Assembly (NCBI RefSeq): GCF_004365175.1
Contig: NZ_SOCE01000002.1
Span: 930,001 to 994,000 of the forward strand
From: Kribbella voronezhensis
GTDB lineage: Bacteria > Actinomycetota > Actinomycetes > Propionibacteriales > Kribbellaceae
Length of the DNA stretch: 64,000 nt
Direction: 5' to 3'
The notes under the pieces are model-generated. The model worked only from the letters and a program-made list of their open reading frames with translations. It did not search any database and had not been told where the DNA came from. Of this stretch, positions 7,926 through 16,329 are shown piece after piece. The position numbers and the translations under genes were made by a program. The first letter of the stretch is position 1. Each line of letters opens with the position of its first letter.

Positions 7926-8854
7926 CGTGCTTCCTCCTTGTCGATCCCGACGTCCTCGGCCGCTGTGGCCTCCAGGGTCTGCTCGGTCTCCTCCAGGGCG
8001 ATGTCGCCAGTGAGTACGCCGCTGCGGATGAAGTCGCCGCGCTCGCCGGTCAGGCTGGGGAAGGACGACAACAGCCGCCGGGTGTAGGGATGCTGAGGGT
8101 TCGTGTAGAGCGTCAGCGCATCGTCCAGTTCGATGATCAACCCGGCCCGCATGATCGCGATCCGGTCGCTGATCTCGAGGAGTAGGGGGAGGTCGTGGGT
8201 GATGAAGACGACCGCGAAACCGAGTTCGGACCGCAGCCGGGTGATCTCCTGGAGGATCTCCCGCTGCACCACCACGTCGAGCGCGGTGGTCGGTTCGTCC
8301 ATGACGAGGACCTGCGGTTCGAGTGCGAGTGCCATCGCGATCATGACGCGTTGCCGCATGCCGCCGGACAGTTCGTGCGGATAGGCCCGGAGCCTGCCGC
8401 GGTCCACGCCGACGAGTTCGAGTAGCTCACCGCAGCGTCTGCGCCGCTCGGCCTTGCCCAGCTCCGGCCGGTGGGTCAGGAAGACGTCTTCAAGCTGCTC
8501 GGCGATCCGTAGTACCGGATTGAGTGAGTTCATCGCGCCCTGGAAGACCATGGCGATCTTGTCCCAGCGGAACGCCCGCAAGTCCTCACCGCCGAGGGTC
8601 GACAGATCGATGTCGTAGCCCTCGCGGGACGAGAACACGACGCGCCCGCCGGTGATGAACGCCGGCGGCTTCAGCAGGCGGGTGAGTCCGTACGCGAGGG
8701 TGGACTTCCCGCACCCGCTTTCCCCGGCGAGGCCGAGGATCTCGCCGCGCCGCAGCGTCAGAGAGACATCCCGTACGGCGTGCACGGTGGTCTCGGCGAG
8801 GTAGTCGATGCTCAGGTTCTCGATGCTGAGAACGGGATGCTCCGCCGTCTTCAT
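7922..8854 (-). CDS. ABC transporter ATP-binding protein, OppD/DppD type
   Basis: First ATPase of the importer, 310 residues. It carries Walker A GESGCGKST, Q loop VFQGAMNSLNP, signature LSGGMRQRVMIAMAL, Walker B VLVMDEP and a C-terminal oligopeptide-transporter domain (NPQHPYTRRLLSS). The ATG at 8854 overlaps the stop of the upstream permease gene by four bases (ATGA), which fixes the start. The 3' end overlaps the next ATPase gene by four bases. Confidence 0.95.
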   Translation of the reverse strand: MKTAEHPVLSIENLSIDYLAETTVHAVRDVSLTLRRGEILGLAGESGCGKSTLAYGLTRLLKPPAFITGGRVVFSSREGYDIDLSTLGGEDLRAFRWDKIAMVFQGAMNSLNPVLRIAEQLEDVFLTHRPELGKAERRRRCGELLELVGVDRGRLRAYPHELSGGMRQRVMIAMALALEPQVLVMDEPTTALDVVVQREILQEITRLRSELGFAVVFITHDLPLLLEISDRIAIMRAGLIIELDDALTLYTNPQHPYTRRLLSSFPSLTGERGDFIRSGVLTGDIALEETEQTLEATAAEDVGIDKEEAR

Positions 8855-9825
8855 GCGTTCACCTCCGCGGTCACCTTGCGCTGCCGGCGGCTCAGGCCCC
8901 ACTTGTTGCGTTCGGCACGCGTCTGCGAGCGCAGCTTCGGGTTGATGATCTCGTCGATGGAGAAGTTGATCAGGGACAGCGCAGCGCCGAAGAGGGCGAT
9001 CAACAGTCCCGGCGGCGCGAACCACCACCAGGCGCCGAGGCGGAGCGAGAGCCCGTTCTGCGCGTAGAAGAGCATGGTGCCCCAGGTGAACGATCCGGAG
9101 GCGCCGAGCCCCAGGAACGACAGACCGGCTTCGCCGAGGATCGCGAAGATCACCGCGAAGACCACCTGCGAGGCGAGCAGGGGGATGAGGTTCGGCAGGA
9201 TCTCGACGAGCAGGATCCGCCAGCATCGCTCACCACCGATCCGGGCAGCGAGCACGTAGTCACGGCTGCGTACGCTGAGGGTGAAGCCGCGCAGGACCCG
9301 GGCGGAACCGGCCCAGCTGGTGATGGCCAGGACCGCCGCCACCAGCCAGATGGATTTGTTCGGCACGTAGCTGGAGATCACGATCACCAGGGGCAGACCG
9401 GGGATGACCAGCATGATGTTGGTGAAGAGTGAAAAGGCTTCGTCGACCCAGCCGCCGACGAACGCGCCGACGACGCCGAAGAAGGACGACAGCACCAGGG
9501 TGATCGCACCGACCACGACGCCGATGATCAGCGAGCCGCGGGTCGCGTAGGCCAGCTGGGCGAAGATGTCCTGCCCGGTCTGGGTGGTTCCGAGGATGAA
9601 GCCGTGGCCCGGGCCGGTCAGCCCGAGGTCGCGGACCGTCGACGGATCGCCGACGACCAGCGGGCCGATCAGCCCGAACATCGCGACCAGACCGGCAATG
9701 GTCAGACCGACGGCCAGCTTCAGGGTCATCGGCGGCAGCATGCGCCTCTTCCGGGTGACCGGCTGCTTTTCGTCGGTGGCCGCCTGCGCCGCCTCTTCAG
9801 GGGCTCCTTGAGTGGTGATGGCCAT
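8851..9825 (-). CDS. ABC transporter permease, OppC/DppC type
   Basis: Integral membrane permease of 324 residues with the extra N-terminal OppC helix (MTLKLAVGLTIAGLVAMFGL) and five further segments. The EAA cytoplasmic loop reads VLAARIGGERCWRILLVEIL. The ATG at 9825 was preferred over an in-frame GTG nine bases upstream, because AAGGGG lies eight bases before it. It pairs with the OppB-type permease encoded immediately upstream (15 bp). Confidence 0.94.
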   Translation of the reverse strand: MAITTQGAPEEAAQAATDEKQPVTRKRRMLPPMTLKLAVGLTIAGLVAMFGLIGPLVVGDPSTVRDLGLTGPGHGFILGTTQTGQDIFAQLAYATRGSLIIGVVVGAITLVLSSFFGVVGAFVGGWVDEAFSLFTNIMLVIPGLPLVIVISSYVPNKSIWLVAAVLAITSWAGSARVLRGFTLSVRSRDYVLAARIGGERCWRILLVEILPNLIPLLASQVVFAVIFAILGEAGLSFLGLGASGSFTWGTMLFYAQNGLSLRLGAWWWFAPPGLLIALFGAALSLINFSIDEIINPKLRSQTRAERNKWGLSRRQRKVTAEVNA

Positions 9826-9840
9826 CGGATTCACCCCTTC

Positions 9841-10830
9841 CTAGGACCGCGCACGGGTGCGTGGGTCGATGACGCCGTACAAGAGGTCGACGAGCAGGTT
9901 CGCCCCGAGAACCGCCAGGGTGATGATCAGGAACACGCCCTGCATGAGCGCGTAGTCGTTGTTGCTGACGGCAAGCAACAACGCGGAGCCGATGCCGGGG
10001 TAGGAGAAGACGGCCTCGGTCACGATGGAACCGGCGACGACGAAGCCGAGGGAGATGGCGAATCCCGAGATGGACGGCAGGACCGCGTTGCGGGCGACGT
10101 ACCGCGAACGGATCCGGCGCGGCGTGAGTCCTTTCGCCTCGGCGGTGAGGACGAAATCCTCCGACAGGGTGGACACCATCATGTTGCGCATGCCGAGCAT
10201 CCAGCCGCCGACGGACGACACGACGATGGTCAGCGCCGGCAGCGTGCCGTGGTACGCGACCGACTGGACGAACGGCAGGTTCCATCCCGGTGTCACCGAG
10301 TACACGTCGTACCCGCCGTTGAGCGGGAAGATCGGCCAGGTGCTGCCGAGCAGGAACAGCAACAACAGCGCGAGCCAGAAGTACGGCACCGACTGCAGCA
10401 TGGTGGTGACGGGGATGAGATTGTCGATCCACGAACCGCGCCGCCAGCCCGCCGCGCGGCCCAGCAGGATCCCGAGGGCGAACGAGATCGCCGTCGCCAG
10501 GCCGATCAGGCCGACCGTCCACGGCAGCGTCTGGCCGATCACCTGCGAGACCGGCGCCGGGAAGTAGGCGATGGAGGTCCCGAGGTTGCCGGAGACCAGT
10601 TGGTGAAGGTACTTCCCGTACTGGTTCCACAGGGATCCGTTGGTGTCCGTCCCCAGCAGTGCCTGGATCGCCGCCCGGGTCGTGGGGGTGACCGGGCCCT
10701 TGGTCGCCAGCTTCGACAGCATGAGGTCGACCGGGTTCCCCGGCATCAGCCGGGGAATCAGGAAGTTCAGGGTCAGGGCCGCCCAGAGGGCGGCGACGTA
10801 GAAGACGAGTTTTCGCAGCAGGTAGCGCAC
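9841..10830 (-). CDS. ABC transporter permease, OppB/DppB type
   Basis: A 329-residue permease with the classical N-terminus MRYLLRKLVFYVAALWAALT, six predicted membrane spans and an EAA loop near TAEAKGLTPRRIRSRYVARN. It starts with GTG 16 bases after the stop of the substrate-binding protein gene. Unlike OppC, it has no long N-terminal cytosolic tail. It forms the translocation pore with the OppC-type subunit. Confidence 0.94.
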   Translation of the reverse strand: MRYLLRKLVFYVAALWAALTLNFLIPRLMPGNPVDLMLSKLATKGPVTPTTRAAIQALLGTDTNGSLWNQYGKYLHQLVSGNLGTSIAYFPAPVSQVIGQTLPWTVGLIGLATAISFALGILLGRAAGWRRGSWIDNLIPVTTMLQSVPYFWLALLLLFLLGSTWPIFPLNGGYDVYSVTPGWNLPFVQSVAYHGTLPALTIVVSSVGGWMLGMRNMMVSTLSEDFVLTAEAKGLTPRRIRSRYVARNAVLPSISGFAISLGFVVAGSIVTEAVFSYPGIGSALLLAVSNNDYALMQGVFLIITLAVLGANLLVDLLYGVIDPRTRARS

Positions 10831-10846
10831 GGTCGGTCCGCGCTGC

Positions 10847-12541
10847 TCAGCCGGCCGGCGTGATCGTCTTGAGGACGATCCCGGCGTCCCAGGCCTTCCA
10901 GGCCGCCGGCAGCACGTACAGGTTGTCCTTGGTCGGCCAACCGGTCGCGCGCGAGGTGTTGAACTCGGTGAGCATCGAGTTCACGTAGATCGGGATGTAG
11001 GGCAACTGGTTCTCGATCACGGCCTGGATCTTGGCGAACTGTGCCTTCTGCGCCGCCTTGTCGGCGGTGCCTGCCGCAGCGGTGAGCGCGGCGTCGACGG
11101 TCGGGTTGGAGAACCGGGCGAAGTTGCCCGCCGTGGCCGTTTTGCCCACCGGCACCGTGTTCACGGTCGCGAGCTTGCCGTTGTAGACGAAGTACGGATT
11201 CGTGGAGGCGCCCAGGCCGACGGAGTCCAGCGACAGCTGGAACTTGCCGTTGGTCTGCGCGGCGTTCCACTCGTTCCAGGAGACCTGGCTCGGCTTGAGC
11301 TCGATGCCGACCGCGGACAACTGCTGCTTGAGGGTGTCGTTGATCGAGATGTAGTCGCTCCAGCCGGTGACCGTCTGGATCGTCAACGAGAGTCGCTTGC
11401 CGCCCTTGGTACGGACCCCGTCACTGCCCTTGGTCCAGCCGGCCGCGTCGAGGACCTTGTTCGCCTCCGTGGCGTCGGCGGACTGGGGCAGCGTCGCGGA
11501 CCCGGGTGACGCGATCCAGTCGCGGTCGCGATCGGGAAGCAGGAGGGTCGGCGATCCGACGCCGGCGACCCCGCCGCCGGCGAGCTTGGCGAGTTGGGCG
11601 CGGTTCATCGCAAGGTAGATCGCCTTGCGGACGGCCGGGTCGGTCTGTGGGCCGGTGCAACCGAGTCCTGGGTTGGAACACGTCACGATCAGCGTCGTCA
11701 TCACCGGGGTGTTCACATACGACAAGTTCTTGCCGGACTTGATGATGTTGTCGATTCCCGGCAGGTAGGCGCTGGCCCAGTCGACCTTGCCCGCGACCAG
11801 CGCCGCGCTGGCGGCGTCGGCCGATTCGATCGGGATGTAGCGCACCTCTTTGATGGCGGGCTTGCCTTGGTCCCAGTACTGGTCGTTCTTCGTCAGCACG
11901 AAGCTCTGCGGGGTGAACGACTTCAGCTTGAACGGGCCGGTGCCGACCGGGTTCTCGTTGAGGTTCGTCGTCGGGTCCTTGATGTCCTTCCAGATGTGCT
12001 CGGGCACGATCGCCTGATTGGCGAGTACCGCGGGCTCCTGCATCAACGACTTGGACTTGAAGGTCAGTACGGCGGTGTCGTCCGAGGCAGCCTTGGCCGT
12101 CGCGGCGAGTCCCGACGGATTGAGTGCGGGTGTCTTCGAGACGAGGTTGAAGGTGAACGCGACGTCCTTCGCCGTGAACGGCTGACCGTCGTTCCACTTC
12201 ACACCGGGGCGGATCTTGATGGTGAGCTCGGTCCCGGCCGCGTTCCAGGAGAAGCCGCTCGCGAGCACCGGCGTCGGTTCCGACTGCTTGGCGAAGTTGT
12301 ACCAGTACAGCGGCTCGTAGATGACGCCGAGCGTCGGCTGGAGCGCGGTGGTGCTGAACGGGTTGAAGTTCTTGGTGGTGATGGCGCCGGCGGCGATGGT
12401 GACAGAAGCGTCCTTGCTGCCACCGGCTTCCTTGCCTGCCGCGTCGGAGCAGGCGGCGAGCAGGAGCGCAGCAGCCGTCGCGGAGGCCGCTACCCCGAGC
12501 AGGCGGCGCATCCTCGTACGGTTCGTCGGGTTCCGGAGCAT
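10847..12541 (-). CDS. Solute-binding lipoprotein, ABC family 5 (OppA/DppA type)
   Basis: The 564-residue substrate receptor of the importer. A lipoprotein signal peptide ends in the lipobox LAAC (about residues 27-30). The mature protein shows the family-5 pattern (TIKIRPGVKWNDGQPFTAKD, PVGTGPFKL). The ATG at 12541 has GAAAGGAA eight bases upstream. Family-5 receptors bind peptides but also oligosaccharides or nickel. The neighbouring ROK repressor and LacI-like protein favour a sugar or oligosaccharide ligand, which is inference. This is the first gene of the five-gene operon. Confidence 0.93.
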   Translation of the reverse strand: MLRNPTNRTRMRRLLGVAASATAAALLLAACSDAAGKEAGGSKDASVTIAAGAITTKNFNPFSTTALQPTLGVIYEPLYWYNFAKQSEPTPVLASGFSWNAAGTELTIKIRPGVKWNDGQPFTAKDVAFTFNLVSKTPALNPSGLAATAKAASDDTAVLTFKSKSLMQEPAVLANQAIVPEHIWKDIKDPTTNLNENPVGTGPFKLKSFTPQSFVLTKNDQYWDQGKPAIKEVRYIPIESADAASAALVAGKVDWASAYLPGIDNIIKSGKNLSYVNTPVMTTLIVTCSNPGLGCTGPQTDPAVRKAIYLAMNRAQLAKLAGGGVAGVGSPTLLLPDRDRDWIASPGSATLPQSADATEANKVLDAAGWTKGSDGVRTKGGKRLSLTIQTVTGWSDYISINDTLKQQLSAVGIELKPSQVSWNEWNAAQTNGKFQLSLDSVGLGASTNPYFVYNGKLATVNTVPVGKTATAGNFARFSNPTVDAALTAAAGTADKAAQKAQFAKIQAVIENQLPYIPIYVNSMLTEFNTSRATGWPTKDNLYVLPAAWKAWDAGIVLKTITPAG

Positions 12542-12660
12542 TGGTTGATTCCTTTCCGGGAACGGTCGTTCCGCCCGGAGGCGGGCCTGCGAGGGCATCC
12601 CCTGGCGTCACCAGGAACACAGGAGATGAAGCGGTTAAGCACCTTTGAGCGGGTAACTTA

Positions 12661-12675
12661 GTTTGCCTAACAAAC
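12661..12675. promoter_or_regulatory. Candidate ROK operator upstream of the ABC operon
   Basis: GTTTG-CCTAA-CAAAC is a perfect 5-bp inverted repeat 120 bp upstream of the substrate-binding protein start. The minus-strand reading GTTTGTTAGG resembles GTTAGTTAGG in the ROK gene's own promoter (14063-14072). ROK repressors of actinobacteria often use GTTwG-type operators, so this is a plausible target of the adjacent ROK protein. Confidence 0.45.
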
Positions 12676-12752
12676 AATGCGCAAGGGTCTGACCGGTAAC
12701 GGTTCGACAGCGGAGCGTGGGCGCTCAACGCCGACGCGCAGCGTGCAAGGAC

Positions 12753-12866
12753 CGCGGCTAGGCCGAGACGGCGTGGTCCGATCCGAGCAGCGCGGCTACG
12801 CCGAGACGGCGCGGCTGGGCTCGAGCGCCAGCGCGGCTAGGCCGAGACGGCGTGGTCCGATCTGAG
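12753..12866. repeat. Three partial copies of the ROK gene 3' end
   Basis: The last codons of the ROK gene occur three times in tandem. Copy C (12832-12866) is the gene's own end and encodes DHAVSA-stop. Copy A (12753-12788) repeats almost all 36 bases with one or two differences. Copy B (12791-12811) keeps 21 bases with one change. Each copy preserves the AVSA-stop reading on the minus strand. This looks like slipped-strand or recombination-driven duplication just downstream of the gene. Confidence 0.75.
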
Positions 12867-14045
12867 CATCATCAGGGCGGCTCCGATCGCGGCCGCGTCG
12901 TGGCCACGCTCGTCGAGGACGACCTCGGGGGTCACGCTTCGGCCGAAGGCGGAGCTCAGGATCCGCTCCTGGAGGATCGGCAGGTAGATCGTCCCGGCGA
13001 CGGCGAAGGCGGGGCCGGTCAGCACCAGCAGTTGTACGTCGTACATGTTGGTGATCGCCTGGGCGCCCAGCGCGAGCCACGCCGCGGAGTCCTTGATGAT
13101 GGCTTCGGCCCGGGAATCCCCGGTGAGAGCGAGTCGTGCGATCGCCGCGAACGCCGCGACGCCGCTGCGCCGGTGCGAGCCGAGGTCGAGTCCGGCCGCG
13201 CGGGCCTTCGCGATGACCGTGGCCGGTCCGGCGACCGCCTCGAGGCAGCCGGTGCTCCCGCACCAGCAGCGCGGGCCGCCGATCTGGACGCAGATGTGCC
13301 CGACCTCGCCGGCGTTGCCGTGGGCACCTTGGTAGACGTTGCCGTTCAGCCGCAGGCCCGATCCGATTCCCTCGCTCATGAACAGTGCGGCCATCACGGA
13401 GACGTCGTGGCTGGTCGTCAGCCGCGTGCCTGCGGCCGCCGCCGTGGCGTCGTTCTCGAGCAGCGCCGGCAGACCGAGCCGTTCCTCCAGACGCTGATGG
13501 ACCGGGAACCCGACCCAGCGCGCCATCATCGGCGGCGCCGAGGCCACGCCGTTGTTGCGGATCAGTGGACCTGGGCAGACGAAGCCGAGGCCCAGGACGA
13601 GAGTGGAGTCGATGCCGGCGCGGTCGATGAGTTCGCCGGTCTGCGTCGCGATCCGCTCGACGACCTCCTCCGGGTCGCTGTCCTCGCCCGGGCCTTCCCG
13701 CCGCCAGCGGGCGACGACACCGCCGGCGTAGTCGACCAGGACGTAGGTGAGGCTGTCGTAGCTCAGATGGACGCCGACGACGTACCGAGCCGTCGCTCTG
13801 ATCTGCAGCAGGGTGCGCGGCTTTCCGCCCGTGGACGTGCCCCGGCCGGCCTCGTCGACCAGGCCGTCGTCGATCAGCCGGCGTACCAGGGCCGTCACCG
13901 ATGGCGCCGTGAGACCGGTGATCTGGGTGAGTTCGACCCGGCTGAGTGTGCCCGTGGAGCGGATCCTGTCCACAATGAGGGCACGGCTGCTCGACGGCGC
14001 CGGATCGTAACCCGGTGATCGCGACGAGTCGCTGCCCTGCTGCAT
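12837..14045 (-). CDS. ROK-family transcriptional repressor
   Basis: A 402-residue ROK protein. The N-terminal winged helix (about residues 25-85, LSRVELTQITGLTAPSVTAL) binds DNA. The sugar-kinase-like domain has the ROK zinc-site signature CWCGSTGCLE and an ATP-fold motif LGLGFVCPGPL. It probably represses the downstream Opp-type operon until a sugar ligand binds. It is divergent from the LacI-like gene by 66 bp. The ATG at 14045 is used. The 3' end is the source of the tandem repeats at 12753-12866. Confidence 0.92.
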   Translation of the reverse strand: MQQGSDSSRSPGYDPAPSSSRALIVDRIRSTGTLSRVELTQITGLTAPSVTALVRRLIDDGLVDEAGRGTSTGGKPRTLLQIRATARYVVGVHLSYDSLTYVLVDYAGGVVARWRREGPGEDSDPEEVVERIATQTGELIDRAGIDSTLVLGLGFVCPGPLIRNNGVASAPPMMARWVGFPVHQRLEERLGLPALLENDATAAAAGTRLTTSHDVSVMAALFMSEGIGSGLRLNGNVYQGAHGNAGEVGHICVQIGGPRCWCGSTGCLEAVAGPATVIAKARAAGLDLGSHRRSGVAAFAAIARLALTGDSRAEAIIKDSAAWLALGAQAITNMYDVQLLVLTGPAFAVAGTIYLPILQERILSSAFGRSVTPEVVLDERGHDAAAIGAALMMLRSDHAVSA

Positions 14046-14060
14046 GAAGTCCGCCTTGCC

Positions 14061-14096
14061 GAGTTAGTTAGGTCTGTGAATATAGTCCTCGGACTA
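14061..14096. promoter_or_regulatory. Divergent ROK/LacI-like control region
   Basis: Within the 66-bp gap, GAGTTAGTTAGG (14061-14072) resembles the candidate ROK operator upstream of the ABC operon. TAGTCC-TC-GGACTA (14083-14096) is a perfect 6-bp inverted repeat just ahead of the LacI-like ribosome-binding site. Both could bind the ROK repressor or another factor; this is inferred from symmetry and position. Confidence 0.4.
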
Positions 14097-14111
14097 CTTA
14101 GGAGGCAGTTT

Positions 14112-14987
14112 ATGCAGGAGGTCACCTCTCCCGACCGTGTCGTTGGGCTGGTGCTGGCGCGCACCGGGAGAGTGCTCGGGCTGGAACCGTTCATGGCCGA
14201 CCTCAGCCAGGGCATCGAGGAGTACTTCGCCGGACGGCACTGCAGCCTGTTGATCGAGTTCACGGCCGACCTCGCCGGCGAAATCGCCGTCTGGCAGCGC
14301 TGGGCGGCCAACGACTTCGTCGACGGCCTCATCCTGGTGGACCTGCGCAGCGAGGATCCGCGGCTCGCCGAACTCGCAGGCCTTCGGGTGCCGGCGGTGC
14401 TGCTGGGCGGACCGGAACTGCAGGTGCCGATCACCACCGTCCTGGTCGACAACGCGGAGGGCGCCCGGGCAGCGGTTCGCGCCCTCGCCGATCTCGGCCA
14501 TGACGACATCGCCCGGGTGAGCGGCCCGCGCGACATGACCCACTGCAAGGCCCGCGATGAGGCCTTCGTGGAAAGCTGCGCGGAGCGGGGCATCCGGGGA
14601 ATGGTCGTCGAAGGGGACTACTCCGAGGACTCCGGCCGGGCCGCCACCCGGCAACTGCTGACTGGTGACCGGATCCCGACGGCCGTTGTCTACGACAACG
14701 ACCTGATGGCGATCGGCGGCCTCGCGGTCGCCAGAGAGTTGGGCGTCGAGATCCCTCGCCAGTTGTCCGTCATCGCCTGGGACGACACCGCGGTCGCACG
14801 GCTGGCGCACCCGCCACTGAGTGTTGTCACCGTCGACGTCCACGGCCTCGGAACCATCGTCGGCAAAGCCGTTCTCGCCGCCATGGACGGCGCCGGGACA
14901 ACGACGTACGAAGTACCGAAACCGACGATCCGGCTGGCCGGATCCACCGCCGTCAAGAACCAGAACGCGCTACCTACCAACGCCTGA
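14112..14987 (+). CDS. LacI-type sugar-binding domain protein without HTH
   Basis: A 291-residue protein homologous to the ligand-binding core of LacI/GalR regulators (RVVGLVLARTGRVLGLEPFM, DGLILVD, PTAVVYDNDLMAIGGL, LSVIAWDDT). The N-terminal helix-turn-helix (about 55 residues) is absent. The start is firm because AGGAGG (14100-14105) lies six bases before ATG 14112, and the divergent ROK gene begins at 14045, so there is no room for a missing HTH. No signal peptide is seen, so it should be cytosolic. It may sense the same sugar as the ROK repressor or titrate it. Confidence 0.85.
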   Translation: MQEVTSPDRVVGLVLARTGRVLGLEPFMADLSQGIEEYFAGRHCSLLIEFTADLAGEIAVWQRWAANDFVDGLILVDLRSEDPRLAELAGLRVPAVLLGGPELQVPITTVLVDNAEGARAAVRALADLGHDDIARVSGPRDMTHCKARDEAFVESCAERGIRGMVVEGDYSEDSGRAATRQLLTGDRIPTAVVYDNDLMAIGGLAVARELGVEIPRQLSVIAWDDTAVARLAHPPLSVVTVDVHGLGTIVGKAVLAAMDGAGTTTYEVPKPTIRLAGSTAVKNQNALPTNA

Positions 14988-15044
14988 CAGTTGCCCGCGG
15001 GATCGGTTAGCACTTGTAACTCCGCACAAGCCTTCTCCACCCGC

Positions 15045-16259
15045 TCAGGCTATGACCGGCGACTTGGTCCGGCCGCCTCTTGAGGCGTGGCTGAGGATTG
15101 TCAGGAGGGCCGCGATCAGCATCGCGGCTACCGTGGTCAGTGCGGTGATTCCCCAACCGAACCACGCGACCGCGGAGGGGCCGAAGGCCGTGCCCAGGCT
15201 GCCTCCGACGAAGTACACCACCATGTAGCCGCCGTTCAATCGCGCCGGCGCTGATGGGTCGATGGCCAGCACCGTGCTCTGATTCGCCACCTGAGCCGCG
15301 AACAGGCCGGCGTCGAAGAGCGCCAGGCACGCCATCGTCACAGCCGGAAGGTGAAGGGTGGCCGCGCTCACGATCGTCGCGACGACCGCGAGCGCCAGGC
15401 CGAAGAGGATGACCTTGCGGGCGCCGACCCGGTCGGTCCAGCGTCCGGCGACCTGCGTGGCTGCGATCCCGGACAGCCCTGCCAGGCCGTAGAAGCCGAT
15501 GCGCTCTGGTGAGTAGTTGAACGGCGGCTCCGCGAGAGCCACGGCCAAGCCCGACCAGACGGTGCAGAACCCGAAGAACCACAGGGCACCTCGCAGCGCG
15601 GCCGTCCGCAGGGTCGCGTAGCGGACGAAGAGTCCAGGGATGGAACGGATGGTGGTGAACAGGCTCCCGGAAACCGCGGCCTGCCGGTCGGTCAGCAAGC
15701 GCGCGCACAAGAGTGCGAACACGGCGCTCGCGCCGGCGAAGATCAGCAACGTGACCCGCCATCCGAACCGGTCGGCGAGGAATCCGCCGACGATCCGTCC
15801 CGCGATGATCCCGGCCGAGATGCCGGACGTGACGATCCCCAAGATGGTGCCCCGCCGGTGCGGCGCTGCCAGCCGCCCGACGATGGAGCTCATCCCGGAG
15901 CCGACCACGGAACTCGTACCGGTGATCGCGATCAGCAGCCCCAGCACCGCGACATCCTGGACCATCGCGCTCGCACCCAGGGCGATGGCGAGCACGAGAA
16001 ACTGCGCCGCCAGCACCCGGCGGGGTGAATACCGGTCCACCAAAGGGGTCAGGACCAGCAGCCCCAGCAGGTAGCCGATCGGCCCACAGGCCAGCGCCAG
16101 GCCGATGTCGCCGATCGGCGAACCGAGCGAGCCGGCCACCTGCCCGACCGAGGGCTGAAGTAGGTAGAGGGTAGAGGTGCCCAACGCGGCCGCGATCGAC
16201 ATGAAGGTCACTGCGGCACCGCTCAGCCCGACCTGGTCAGTGGTGTCTTGAAGAGTCAT
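15045..16259 (-). CDS. MFS transporter
   Basis: A 404-residue major facilitator with 12 predicted membrane helices and the loop 2-3 motif LVDRYSPRRVLAAQFLV; a related loop in the second half reads AGRWTDRVGARKVILFG. The Arg-rich cytoplasmic loop between halves supports the usual 6+6 topology. The ATG at 16259 was chosen; homology begins at GLSGAAVTFMSIAAALG. It is divergent by 70 bp from a GlxA-type AraC regulator, which probably controls it. Substrate unknown; drug/proton antiport is the common role of this branch. Confidence 0.9.
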   Translation of the reverse strand: MTLQDTTDQVGLSGAAVTFMSIAAALGTSTLYLLQPSVGQVAGSLGSPIGDIGLALACGPIGYLLGLLVLTPLVDRYSPRRVLAAQFLVLAIALGASAMVQDVAVLGLLIAITGTSSVVGSGMSSIVGRLAAPHRRGTILGIVTSGISAGIIAGRIVGGFLADRFGWRVTLLIFAGASAVFALLCARLLTDRQAAVSGSLFTTIRSIPGLFVRYATLRTAALRGALWFFGFCTVWSGLAVALAEPPFNYSPERIGFYGLAGLSGIAATQVAGRWTDRVGARKVILFGLALAVVATIVSAATLHLPAVTMACLALFDAGLFAAQVANQSTVLAIDPSAPARLNGGYMVVYFVGGSLGTAFGPSAVAWFGWGITALTTVAAMLIAALLTILSHASRGGRTKSPVIA

Positions 16260-16329
16260 AGGTCCACCGTGGCTGCACGGGCAGCCGGTCAACAGTGACC
16301 GATCTGACCGCATTGCTACAATTTCGGAC

